Positions 1 through 7,671 of a stretch of 20,770 nucleotides of DNA are shown piece after piece. The DNA lies in assembly GCA_003477305.1 (NCBI GenBank), contig DMTN01000064.1:6241-27010 (forward strand), read 5' to 3'. The position numbers and the translations under genes are program-made. The notes beneath the pieces were generated by a model that saw only the letters and a list, made by a program, of their open reading frames with translations, was not told the origin of the DNA and ran no database searches. How positions within the stretch are numbered: the stretch's first letter is position 1; each line of letters begins with the position of its first letter. Source of the stretch: Acholeplasmatales bacterium (GTDB taxonomy: Bacteria > Bacillota_I > Bacilli_A > Izemoplasmatales > Hujiaoplasmataceae).

Positions 1-1
1 C

Positions 2-658
2 GTCCTGCAGAAAGCGTGTTTCTACGCCGACGAATTGAAGGGAAAGGTTTTCCTGCCCCTCTACCGCACCTCCTATCGCCACAAGTTCCCGACGCCCGTC
101 GAAGACTGTTTCGAAGCCGCATCCTGGATCGTTGCGCATGCGGACGAACTTCAAGTGAACCGCGACAAAATCGTCGTTTACGGTGATTCCGCGGGCGGTT
201 GCCTCGCCGCCGCGGTCACCCTCATGGCACGCGACCGCAAGGCGTTTCCAATTGCCTTCCAGATGCTCATCTATCCCGTCACCGACCTGCTTCAGGAAGG
301 CGAAAGCCTGAAGACCTACGCCGACGGGAACTGGTCGGCCGCCGCGAACAAACAGATGTGGCCGCTCTATCTCGGCGAAAAAGATCCTGAAAACGTCGGG
401 TATGCATCACCGCTCCGTGCTGATTCACTTTCTGACCTGCCGCCCGCCTATGTCGAACCGCAGGAATACGACAGCCTCAGGGATGACGGCATCGCCTATG
501 CCAAGCGCCTTGGCGCTTCCGGCGTGCCGGTCATCCTGAACGTGATCGAAGGGTCGTATCATGCCTTCGAAGAAGAATATCCGTCGCCGTTCGTCGTCTC
601 CGTGTTACGTCATCGAACCGACGTCCTGCGCACCCATTTCAACATTCCGAAACCATAA
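2..658 (+). CDS. Alpha/beta hydrolase (HSL-type carboxylesterase/lipase), 5' truncated
   Basis: This is the C-terminal part of an esterase of the hormone-sensitive-lipase group. The frame is open to the left edge, so the start and the HGGG oxyanion segment lie outside. Visible landmarks are GDSAGG, the nucleophile elbow with its catalytic serine (bases about 185-202); EYDSLRDDG, whose Asp is the expected acid; and SYHAFE, carrying the expected catalytic His. PAYVEPQEYDSLRDDG matches the family pattern for the strand leading to the catalytic Asp. The protein ends in a TAA stop just before a hairpin terminator. The family hydrolyses short acyl esters in the cytoplasm; the real substrate cannot be read from sequence. 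A TTG at 35 is an internal codon rather than a start, because coding continues upstream of it. Confidence 0.88.
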   Translation, partial: VLQKACFYADELKGKVFLPLYRTSYRHKFPTPVEDCFEAASWIVAHADELQVNRDKIVVYGDSAGGCLAAAVTLMARDRKAFPIAFQMLIYPVTDLLQEGESLKTYADGNWSAAANKQMWPLYLGEKDPENVGYASPLRADSLSDLPPAYVEPQEYDSLRDDGIAYAKRLGASGVPVILNVIEGSYHAFEEEYPSPFVVSVLRHRTDVLRTHFNIPKP

Positions 659-663
659 ACAAA

Positions 664-707
664 GAAGCATGCCGCTCCGTCAGGAGGACATGCTTCGTTT
701 TTTTGTT
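664..707 (+). terminator. Intrinsic terminator after the hydrolase, probably bidirectional
   Basis: An 8-bp stem, GAAGCATG (664-671) with CATGCTTC (689-696), is followed by a run of seven T on the plus strand. On the minus strand the same stem is followed by TTTGTTTA, so it can also end the converging transketolase transcript. Confidence 0.82.
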
Positions 708-2687
708 TTATTTCTTTCCGAGCAAGGCATGCCCTTCAAGGACGACCCGGTCGGCGGTGAGCCCGAATTCGGTGTACAACTGCTGATAAGGGGCGGAAAG
801 GCCGAAACGGTCGATTCCCAGGGCTTTTCCGGCCAGACCGACGTACTTGTACCATCCGAGGGTGGAACCCGCCTCGATCGAAATCCGGCGTGTGACCGCA
901 GGCGGCAGGACCGCTTGTCGATAGGCTTCGTCCTGCAGGTCGAAGAGTTCCTGACACGGCATCGATACGACGCGCGTCGCGATGCCTTCGGCGTCGAGGC
1001 GCTTTTTCGCGTCGACGGCGATCGCGACTTCCGAGCCGGTCGCAAGGAGGATCAGATCGGGGACTCCCTTCGGACAATCGGCGAGGACATATCCGCCCTT
1101 CAGCGCCGCCAGGCCGCTGTTTTCATATTGGGGGAGATTTTGACGGGAGAGGACGAGACAGGTCGGACCGTGTCCGGTGAGGGCGGCGATCCAGCCGGCG
1201 ACGGTTTCCTTGCCGTCGGCGGGACGGAACACCTTGAGATTCGGGACCGCGCGCAGGCCGGTCAGATGCTCGATCGGCTGATGGGTCGGGCCGTCTTCGC
1301 CGACGCCGATGCCGTCATGGGTCAGCACATAGGTGACGGGAAGGTCCATGATCGCGCTCATCCGCATGCCGTTTTTCATATAGTCGGAGAAGACGAAGAA
1401 CGTCGAGCAGTAGGCGTGCAGGCCGCCGTGCACCTGCATGCCGTTGGTGATCGCCGCCATCGCATGCTCGCGGACGCCGAAGTGCATGTTCGATCCGAGC
1501 CGGTTCGCGGCGGAATAGTCGGGACGGCCCTTCATGATCGTCTTGTTGGACGGGGCCAGGTCGGCTGATCCGCCGATCAGGTTCGGGAGCACTTTGGCGA
1601 TGCGGTTTAAGACGACTTCGCTCGTATTGCGGGTCGCTTCCGGCTTCTCGAATTTCCAGAGGTCGGGGATCGCAGAAAAGTCGGGAAGCGCGCCGCCGAT
1701 CCAGCGATCGAACGCGGCCGCTCGTTCCGGATATGCGTTTCGATAGTTCTCGAACGTTTCTTGCCATTTTCTTTCGATGCGTTTTCCGCGATCGGCCAAT
1801 TGCGCGCAGTGCGCATAGACGTCGGCGGGGATTTCAAACGGCGGATATTCCCATCCGAACGTTTTGCGCGTGACCGCAAGATTTTCTTCTCCGAGCGGGG
1901 CGCCGTGGCTCGATTCCATGCCGGCGAGCGGGGAACCGAATCCGATCGTCGTCTTCATCATGATCAAATTGGGTCTTGATTGACTCCGGCGTGCCAGTTT
2001 GAGCGCGGCGTCGACCGCGGTCCAGTCGTTTCCGTCCACATGTCGCACGTTCCAGCCGAGCGCTTCGAAACGGGCTCCGACGTCTTCCCGAAACGCGATG
2101 TCCGTCGGTCCTTCGATCGATATTTCGTTGTCGTCGTAGAGGACGATGAGTTTTCCGAGTTCAAGCGTACCCGCCAGCGAGGCGGCTTCGTTGGTGATGC
2201 CTTCCATCATGCAACCGTCACCGACGATGCAGTAGGTGTGATGGTCGACGACCTTGAACGCATCGACGTTGAAGGTGGCGGCGAGGTGGGTCTCCGCAAT
2301 CGCCATGCCGACCGCGTTGGCAAAGCCCTGACCGAGCGGTCCGGTGGTGGTTTCGACGCCGATCGTGTGACCGTATTCGGGATGTCCGGGCGTCAGGGAA
2401 CCGAGCTGGCGGAACTGCTTGATGTCTTCCATTTGGAGTCCATAGCCGAAGAAATGCAAAAGCGCATACAGAAGCATCGATCCGTGGCCGTTGGAGATCA
2501 CGAAGCGGTCGCGGTTGGCGAACGCGGGATCGGCAGGATTGTGCACGAGGTTTCTGCCCCAGAGGGCATAGGCGGCGGGAGCGCAGCCCATCGGCATGCC
2601 GGGATGGCCGCTCTTGGCTTTCTGGACGGCGTCGGCCGCGAGGATGCGGATGGCGTTGATGGTCTTGGTGGCGATCGGTTCGTTCAT
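708..2687 (-). CDS. tkt: Transketolase
   Basis: Thiamine-diphosphate enzyme that moves two-carbon ketol units between sugar phosphates in the non-oxidative pentose phosphate pathway. The 659-residue length is normal. Seen in order: SGHPG at 26-30, SNGHGSMLLY at 65-74, the TPP/metal motif GDGCMMEG starting at 156 with Asn187, the pyrimidine-domain segment FGVREHAMAAI, then THDGIGVGEDGPTHQPIEH, and a C-terminal transketolase domain with LLATGSEV. The start chosen is the ATG at 2687, which has AAAGGG five bases upstream. An in-frame ATG at 2747 would add 20 poorly conserved residues and falls at or before the transcription start predicted from the TATAAT at 2752-2757. The gene stands alone, with no transaldolase or epimerase next to it. 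Confidence 0.97.
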   Translation of the reverse strand: MNEPIATKTINAIRILAADAVQKAKSGHPGMPMGCAPAAYALWGRNLVHNPADPAFANRDRFVISNGHGSMLLYALLHFFGYGLQMEDIKQFRQLGSLTPGHPEYGHTIGVETTTGPLGQGFANAVGMAIAETHLAATFNVDAFKVVDHHTYCIVGDGCMMEGITNEAASLAGTLELGKLIVLYDDNEISIEGPTDIAFREDVGARFEALGWNVRHVDGNDWTAVDAALKLARRSQSRPNLIMMKTTIGFGSPLAGMESSHGAPLGEENLAVTRKTFGWEYPPFEIPADVYAHCAQLADRGKRIERKWQETFENYRNAYPERAAAFDRWIGGALPDFSAIPDLWKFEKPEATRNTSEVVLNRIAKVLPNLIGGSADLAPSNKTIMKGRPDYSAANRLGSNMHFGVREHAMAAITNGMQVHGGLHAYCSTFFVFSDYMKNGMRMSAIMDLPVTYVLTHDGIGVGEDGPTHQPIEHLTGLRAVPNLKVFRPADGKETVAGWIAALTGHGPTCLVLSRQNLPQYENSGLAALKGGYVLADCPKGVPDLILLATGSEVAIAVDAKKRLDAEGIATRVVSMPCQELFDLQDEAYRQAVLPPAVTRRISIEAGSTLGWYKYVGLAGKALGIDRFGLSAPYQQLYTEFGLTADRVVLEGHALLGKK

Positions 2688-2751
2688 GGGACCCTTTCTG
2701 CTTCGCGACGGATCAACGAGCCCGTCGATGCGAGTTGCATGGGACATTCCT

Positions 2752-2780
2752 ATTATACCAAATCGGCGCGGTTATGGAAC
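2752..2780 (-). promoter_or_regulatory. Promoter for transketolase (extended -10)
   Basis: The minus strand reads TGGTATAAT, a perfect -10 (2752-2757) with an extended-10 TG. The -35 is poor (GTTCCA at 2775-2780, 17-base spacer). The predicted transcript start near 2745 leaves a leader of about 58 bases to the ATG at 2687. Confidence 0.75.
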
Positions 2781-2785
2781 AACGA

Positions 2786-2798
2786 GCGGAGAATCCGC
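2786..2798 (-). terminator. Weak hairpin after the toroid protein gene
   Basis: GCGGA-TTC-TCCGC forms a 5-bp stem directly after the stop codon at 2802. It is followed only by TCGTTGTT, so termination is probably leaky and some read-through into the transketolase gene is likely. Confidence 0.3.
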
Positions 2799-2801
2799 AT
2801 C

Positions 2802-3743
2802 TTACGCGTCCAGCGATGCGAAATCGACGGAGCACAGTTCATGGTAAAAACCAGGATCGTATCGGCGCAGGATGCGCATGGCGCACAGCGTGTTGAACCG
2901 GCCGCCCTTGGTCGTTTCGAGCGGCATCCGGATCAAGCCCGAAATCGGACTGCCGCGCAAGATATAGCCGCGGCGGATCCTGGTCCGCAGGAGGTCCATC
3001 GTCTCGTCCATCCTTGGATCGTACGGATGATCGACGGAACGGAAATAGTCGAGTCCCCGGAACGCGTCGTACTTCCAGCGGGGCGGGTAATGGAATTCGA
3101 GCATCTCCGGGTGGATGATCTCACCGGTTCGGACGGAACGGAAGAACCGCTTGCGGAAGATGAACTCTTCGGCGGGCGGAATCACCGCGGCGATCTCGTC
3201 GAGTCTGTAGGAATAGCCGAACCGGCGATAATCGCGGAACGCCTCGAGGACCGAGATGGTGGTATGGAGCGAACTTTTTTTCGGGCGTTTGGGGGAATCC
3301 CAACTGCAGTTCCAGCCGCCGTCGGCCATCGGATGGGCAAGGATGTAGTCGACGATCTCCTCCATGCGCGGATCTACGATTCCACCGTAGACGCAGAGAT
3401 CGAGGAGCATCGCCGCCATGCACATGTCGTATTCGCGCTTGCGGCCGATTTTTGGCCGTCCCTTGTACCACATGCAGCGAAGCAGGTTTTCGACGGAAGC
3501 GCGATAGGCGGGGTGATCCCGCCGGATCCCCATGTCCTTCAGCTCGATGAGGGTATAGTGGTCGGAGATCCATTTCGGTGAGTAGAGACCCGCGCCCCAA
3601 CCCGAACAAGCCGGGTCGTACAAGTCCAGATAACGACGCAAGAGGCCTTCCTCACGGACGCGAACCGGCATATCGAGAAGGTCGCGGTCCGTATGGTCGG
3701 CGATCACCGGATCGCCCTGTTTCAACCAATCGATGATTTTCAT
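2802..3743 (-). CDS. Squalene cyclase/prenyltransferase-like alpha/alpha-toroid protein, function unknown
   Basis: A 313-residue soluble protein rich in helical repeats, with no signal peptide or membrane helix. DGGWNCSWDS at 141-150, followed by SSLHTTISVLEAFRDY, resembles the QW-type repeats of terpenoid cyclase and prenyltransferase toroids. It is about half the length of a squalene-hopene cyclase, and I do not see the DxDD or DCTAE catalytic motif, so cyclase activity is not supported. Many proteins of this kind are annotated only as hypothetical. The start is the ATG at 3743, with GGGAGG six bases upstream. The in-frame ATG at 3881 lies upstream of a perfect promoter and inside the terminator of the next gene, so it is rejected. 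No neighbour suggests isoprenoid metabolism. Substrate and role are unknown. Confidence 0.8.
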   Translation of the reverse strand: MKIIDWLKQGDPVIADHTDRDLLDMPVRVREEGLLRRYLDLYDPACSGWGAGLYSPKWISDHYTLIELKDMGIRRDHPAYRASVENLLRCMWYKGRPKIGRKREYDMCMAAMLLDLCVYGGIVDPRMEEIVDYILAHPMADGGWNCSWDSPKRPKKSSLHTTISVLEAFRDYRRFGYSYRLDEIAAVIPPAEEFIFRKRFFRSVRTGEIIHPEMLEFHYPPRWKYDAFRGLDYFRSVDHPYDPRMDETMDLLRTRIRRGYILRGSPISGLIRMPLETTKGGRFNTLCAMRILRRYDPGFYHELCSVDFASLDA

Positions 3744-3771
3744 CCCTATCCTCCCGGAATTCGACAGTTTC

Positions 3772-3800
3772 ATTATAGTGTCTGCGACGTACGGTGTCAA
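3772..3800 (-). promoter_or_regulatory. Consensus sigma-A promoter for the toroid protein gene
   Basis: The minus strand has TTGACA (3795-3800), exactly 17 bases, then TATAAT (3772-3777). Both hexamers are perfect. The predicted start near 3765 gives a short leader carrying the GGGAGG ribosome-binding site. Confidence 0.92.
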
Positions 3801-3832
3801 CGGCTCCGGCATTCGACGCGCATAGTCTTCGA

Positions 3833-3878
3833 AATAAAAAAACGCCTGGTTCCGACGATTTACCGGAATCAGGCGTTT
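3833..3878 (-). terminator. Intrinsic terminator of the ABC exporter transcript
   Basis: The minus-strand stem AAACGCCTG-A-TTCCG pairs with CGGAA-C-CAGGCGTTT (plus 3840-3854 with 3864-3878, one mismatch, 9-base loop) and is followed by seven T. It lies 22 bases after the stop at 3900. Confidence 0.92.
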
Positions 3879-3899
3879 CAAGGTTGCGTTACGGCAGGA

Positions 3900-5765
3900 T
3901 CAGAGCGCCTCCGCGGCTGCGGCGGGCATGGCCGATACGTGGTCGAACTGGCTGTCGTAGAGCGAAGCATAGAATCCATTCTTGTCGAGCAATTCCTGAT
4001 GCGTGCCGATTTCGACGATGTCGCCGTGGTTCATGACCAGGATTTTGTCGGCGTTTTTGATCGTCGAGAGCCGATGCGCGATGATGAAGCTGGTCCGGTT
4101 CTGCATGAGGTGGTCCATCGCCTTCTGGATCTGGATTTCCATGCGGGTGTCGACGGAACTGGTCGCTTCGTCGAGGATCAGCATCTTCGGATTCGCGAGC
4201 ACCGCACGGGCGATCGTGAGCAGCTGTTTCTGTCCCGAGGAGATGTTGGAACTCTCTTCGTTCAGAATCGTGTCGTAGCCTTCCGGAAGGGTCCGGACGT
4301 AGTGGTCGATCTGGGCGATCGCGGCCGCATCCTCGACTTCCGCGTCGGTGGCGTCGAGCCGGCCGTAGCGGATGTTTTCGCGGATCGTGTCGTTGCATAG
4401 CCAGGTGTCCTGAAGCACCATTCCGAAGAGCGAACGCAGGTCGTTGCGTTTGAACGAGCGGATGTCGGTGCCGTCGATCAGGATGGTGCCTTCGTTGACG
4501 TCGTAGAAACGCATCAGGAGTTTGACGATCGTCGTCTTGCCGGCGCCGGTATGGCCGACGAGGGCGATCGATTCGCCCGCCTTGACCTTGAGGCTGAAGT
4601 CGGAGAGGATCTTTTCGCCGACGGCGTACTTGAACGTGACGTGTCGGAATTCGACGTCGCCTTTGAGCGTTTCGAAGTTTTCGCGCTTGTAGTCGAAGAG
4701 CGTGCCGTACTTGGCTTCGACTTCCGGCGTGTCGGTGATGTCGGCTTTCGCCTCCATCAGCGAGACGACGCGTTCGACCGAGGCCTGCGCCTGCTGGATC
4801 CGGGCGTAAATATCGGCGATGTTGTTCACCGGTTCGAAGAACTGCCAGACGTAGCCCGTGAAGAGCACGAGCGTGCCGATCGTGAGGCCGCCTGCGAGGA
4901 CCATCGAGCCGCCGGCGTAGTAGACGATCGAGGTGAAGATCGCGATCAGGAAGATGACCGTCGGGAAATAGAGGCCCTGGATCACCGCGGCGCGGATCGA
5001 CTGGGTCCGCATGTCGGTCGTGAGGGCGTTGAAATCGCGGAAGTTCGGGGCTTCGAGGACGAGCGTCTTGGTCGTCAGGGCGCCGGTGATGCCTTCATTG
5101 TAGGCGCCGGTGATTTTCGAGTTGATCTTGCGGGTGGCGCGGTGCGCCTTCAGCATGTACTTCCGGAACAACCCCGAAATGATCGCGAGGATGGGGAGGA
5201 CGGACACCGTGATGAGGGCGAGCTTGACGTTGATCACGAACATCACGACGATCAGGATGATCATCATGAAGACGCCCCAGGTGAGGTCGATGACGCCCCA
5301 GGAGAGGATGTCGGAGAGGTTGCGCGAGTCGGAGGTCATGCGGGCCATGATCCAGCCGGTGCGGGTCTTGTCATAGTAGGAGAACGGCAGTTCCTGGAGA
5401 TGACGGAACGCTTTCTTGCGGATCGTGTAGGCGAGTTCGGTCTGCACCTTCGCCGCCCAGACGATGAACAGATACACCATCGAGCCCTGGACCACCATGA
5501 AGATGAGGTAGAAGCCGATGAACCGCAGGACTTCCGTTCTGACATCGGCGGTCCCGGCCAGGAGGGCGGGGATGACCTCGTCGATCGCGTAGGTCGTGAG
5601 CAGCGGGAAGAGGACGTCGGTGGACGCCAGGACCGCCATCGCGGCGATCGAGAGGATCACCCACTTCTTCAGCGGAGCCAGGAAGGAGAGGATTTTCTTC
5701 CAGGCCTTGAAATCGATTTTCTGCGAGGTGAAACTTTCCTCGTCGAAGAGTTCTTCGTTGGCCAC
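3900..5765 (-). CDS. ABC exporter half-transporter, subunit with the intact Walker B glutamate
   Basis: Type IV ABC exporter half of about 621 residues: about six membrane helices within residues 30-315, then a nucleotide-binding domain. Seen: Walker A GHTGAGKT at about 404-411, Q-loop in LQDT, Walker B LILDEATSSVD with catalytic Glu at about 533, and switch His in IIAHRLST at about 564. The signature is ISSGQ instead of LSGGQ. It resembles the multidrug-type heterodimers of Bacillota (YheH/BmrD side). The start is uncertain: a GTG at 5774 overlaps the upstream gene by 8 bases, but AAGGGGGTGA is then too close to it. The GTG at 5765 lies eight bases after that GGGGG and is preferred. Its partner gene is directly upstream, so the pair is co-translated. 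The exported substrate is unknown. Confidence 0.92.
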   Translation of the reverse strand: MANEELFDEESFTSQKIDFKAWKKILSFLAPLKKWVILSIAAMAVLASTDVLFPLLTTYAIDEVIPALLAGTADVRTEVLRFIGFYLIFMVVQGSMVYLFIVWAAKVQTELAYTIRKKAFRHLQELPFSYYDKTRTGWIMARMTSDSRNLSDILSWGVIDLTWGVFMMIILIVVMFVINVKLALITVSVLPILAIISGLFRKYMLKAHRATRKINSKITGAYNEGITGALTTKTLVLEAPNFRDFNALTTDMRTQSIRAAVIQGLYFPTVIFLIAIFTSIVYYAGGSMVLAGGLTIGTLVLFTGYVWQFFEPVNNIADIYARIQQAQASVERVVSLMEAKADITDTPEVEAKYGTLFDYKRENFETLKGDVEFRHVTFKYAVGEKILSDFSLKVKAGESIALVGHTGAGKTTIVKLLMRFYDVNEGTILIDGTDIRSFKRNDLRSLFGMVLQDTWLCNDTIRENIRYGRLDATDAEVEDAAAIAQIDHYVRTLPEGYDTILNEESSNISSGQKQLLTIARAVLANPKMLILDEATSSVDTRMEIQIQKAMDHLMQNRTSFIIAHRLSTIKNADKILVMNHGDIVEIGTHQELLDKNGFYASLYDSQFDHVSAMPAAAAEAL

Positions 5766-5766
5766 G

Positions 5767-7629
5767 TCACTCACCCCCTTCGAGCTGGAAATCGATTTTG
5801 GACTGGATGTCCCAGATCGTTTTGTACATGCCGCCGCGGGCGATCAGTTCGGCGTGGGTTCCCGCCTCGGCGATCTTGCCCTTGTCAATCACGAAGATGC
5901 GGTCGGCTTCCTTGGCGGTGGTGATGCGGTGGGTGATGATGAAGACCGTCGATTCCTTCCATTCGGCCTTGAGGGCATTTCTGATCTCGAGGTCGGTTTC
6001 GGTGTCGACGGCCGATAGCGAGTCGTCGAAGACGATGATCGGTTTCGGCTTGAGGAGCATGCGGGCGATCGCGACGCGCTGCTTCTGGCCGCCCGAGAGG
6101 GTGACCCCGCGTTCGCCGACGAGCGTACCGTAGCCTTTTTCGAAATTGATGATGTCGCCGTGGATGCGGGCGATCTTGGCGACTTCGACGACGCGGTCGG
6201 AGGAGCGGTTGGCATCGGCGATCCGGATGTTTTCCTCCACCGTCTTCGAGAACAAAAACGGTTCCTGGAGGATCACGCCGACGTTTTCGCGCAGGTGGTG
6301 CTTTTCGATGTCTTTGATCGGGACGCCGTCGAGCAGGATCGCGCCTTCCTGGTTGTCGAGGAGGCGGACCAGCAGGTTCATCAACGTCGACTTGCCGGAG
6401 CCGGTCTTTCCGATGATGGCGATCGTTTCGCCTTGTTTGACGTGGAAGTCGATGTCTTCGAGCTGATTGTAGGTCGAGTCGGCGAACTTGAAGCTGACAT
6501 GGTCGAACTTGACGTCGCCCTTGATGGCGGGCTTGCCGGTGGCTTCGTCGCCTGCGTACTCGTCGGGTTTTTCGAGGATTTCGTTCAGGCGGGTGACGGC
6601 GACGGTCGCTTTCGAGAAGTCGCCGACGATGCGGCCGAGCTGGCGCATCGGCCAGATGATGTTGCCGGCAAAGCCGATGATCGCGGCGTAGATGCCGATC
6701 GTGATCTGGCCCTGGGCGGCGTAGATGATGCCGACGACGGAGATGATGCAGAACTGCGTGAAGCAGATGAAGTCGGTCGAACTCCAGAACATCGCGATCA
6801 CCTTGATGACCTTGTAGTCGGAGTCGGTGAACTTGCGGTTGAGGCCGTCGAATTTCGCGATTTCGAATTTTTCGTTGGCGAAGGCCTTGACGACGCGCGC
6901 GCCGGAGACGTTCTCCTGCACGTGGGTCGTCATCTTGCCTTCGTTCTCCTCGATTTTCGTGAAGACCTTTTCGATCTTGACGAAGTAGACGGTCGCGATC
7001 ACAAGCAGGATCGGCGCCATCACGAGCGTGATCAGCATCAGGTTGTAGCTCAAGAGCCGCATCTGATAGATCGAGAGGCCGACCAGCATGACGAGCCGGA
7101 CGATTTCGACGACCTGGTCGGAGATGAAGCGCTTATAGGCTTCGACGTCGGTGGTGCAGCGCTGGATCACGTCGCCGGTCTGGGCGTGGGAGTGATAGTG
7201 GTAGCCGAGGTCCTGGAGTTGCTTGTAGAGGCGGTTGCGCAGGCGGTAGCCGACGTTTTCGGTGAACACCGCGGTGATGCCGCGGCGCACCACGATCGAG
7301 AGCGACCGGAACAGGTCGACGATCACGATGGCGATCGCCGCCAAAAGCAGTTTCTTGCCGGCATCACCCGCATCGACGAGGTCGAACAGGAAGGCGGGCA
7401 GCCGCGACGGTGCGTTTCCGAGCACGTAGTCGACGATGTGTTGGGTGAACAGCGGAATCAGCGTGCGGGCGTAGGAAACAATCAGGATGAACACGAAAGA
7501 GAGAGGCATCATCCACCACGACCGGCCGGTCCAGCGGAACATCAGTCCGATCGATTTCAGGACGCTCTTCTTGGGTTTTTTGTCTTTGTCTTTTTCTAAG
7601 TCTTTGGTTTCTTGCGTTTGGTTCTCCAT
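5767..7629 (-). CDS. ABC exporter half-transporter, subunit with the degenerate Walker B (Glu to Asp)
   Basis: A 620-residue membrane-fused ABC exporter half. A charged lysine-rich N-terminus (1-25) precedes a six-helix membrane domain (about 40-335) and a nucleotide-binding domain. Seen: Walker A GKTGSGKS at 407-414, canonical signature LSGGQKQR at 511-518, Walker B ending IIVFDDSLSAVD with Asp536 where the catalytic Glu is expected, and switch His567 in IITHRITT. The FDDSLSAVD form is typical of the degenerate subunit of heterodimeric exporters such as YheI/BmrC. The ATG at 7629 has AAGGTGA seven bases upstream. argS ends 42 bases upstream with no convincing terminator between, so transcription from argS is likely. 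Confidence 0.94.
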   Translation of the reverse strand: MENQTQETKDLEKDKDKKPKKSVLKSIGLMFRWTGRSWWMMPLSFVFILIVSYARTLIPLFTQHIVDYVLGNAPSRLPAFLFDLVDAGDAGKKLLLAAIAIVIVDLFRSLSIVVRRGITAVFTENVGYRLRNRLYKQLQDLGYHYHSHAQTGDVIQRCTTDVEAYKRFISDQVVEIVRLVMLVGLSIYQMRLLSYNLMLITLVMAPILLVIATVYFVKIEKVFTKIEENEGKMTTHVQENVSGARVVKAFANEKFEIAKFDGLNRKFTDSDYKVIKVIAMFWSSTDFICFTQFCIISVVGIIYAAQGQITIGIYAAIIGFAGNIIWPMRQLGRIVGDFSKATVAVTRLNEILEKPDEYAGDEATGKPAIKGDVKFDHVSFKFADSTYNQLEDIDFHVKQGETIAIIGKTGSGKSTLMNLLVRLLDNQEGAILLDGVPIKDIEKHHLRENVGVILQEPFLFSKTVEENIRIADANRSSDRVVEVAKIARIHGDIINFEKGYGTLVGERGVTLSGGQKQRVAIARMLLKPKPIIVFDDSLSAVDTETDLEIRNALKAEWKESTVFIITHRITTAKEADRIFVIDKGKIAEAGTHAELIARGGMYKTIWDIQSKIDFQLEGGE

Positions 7630-7671
7630 CAGGAATCACCTTCTTTCTGCCGATGGAGAGAATCCGGCGTC

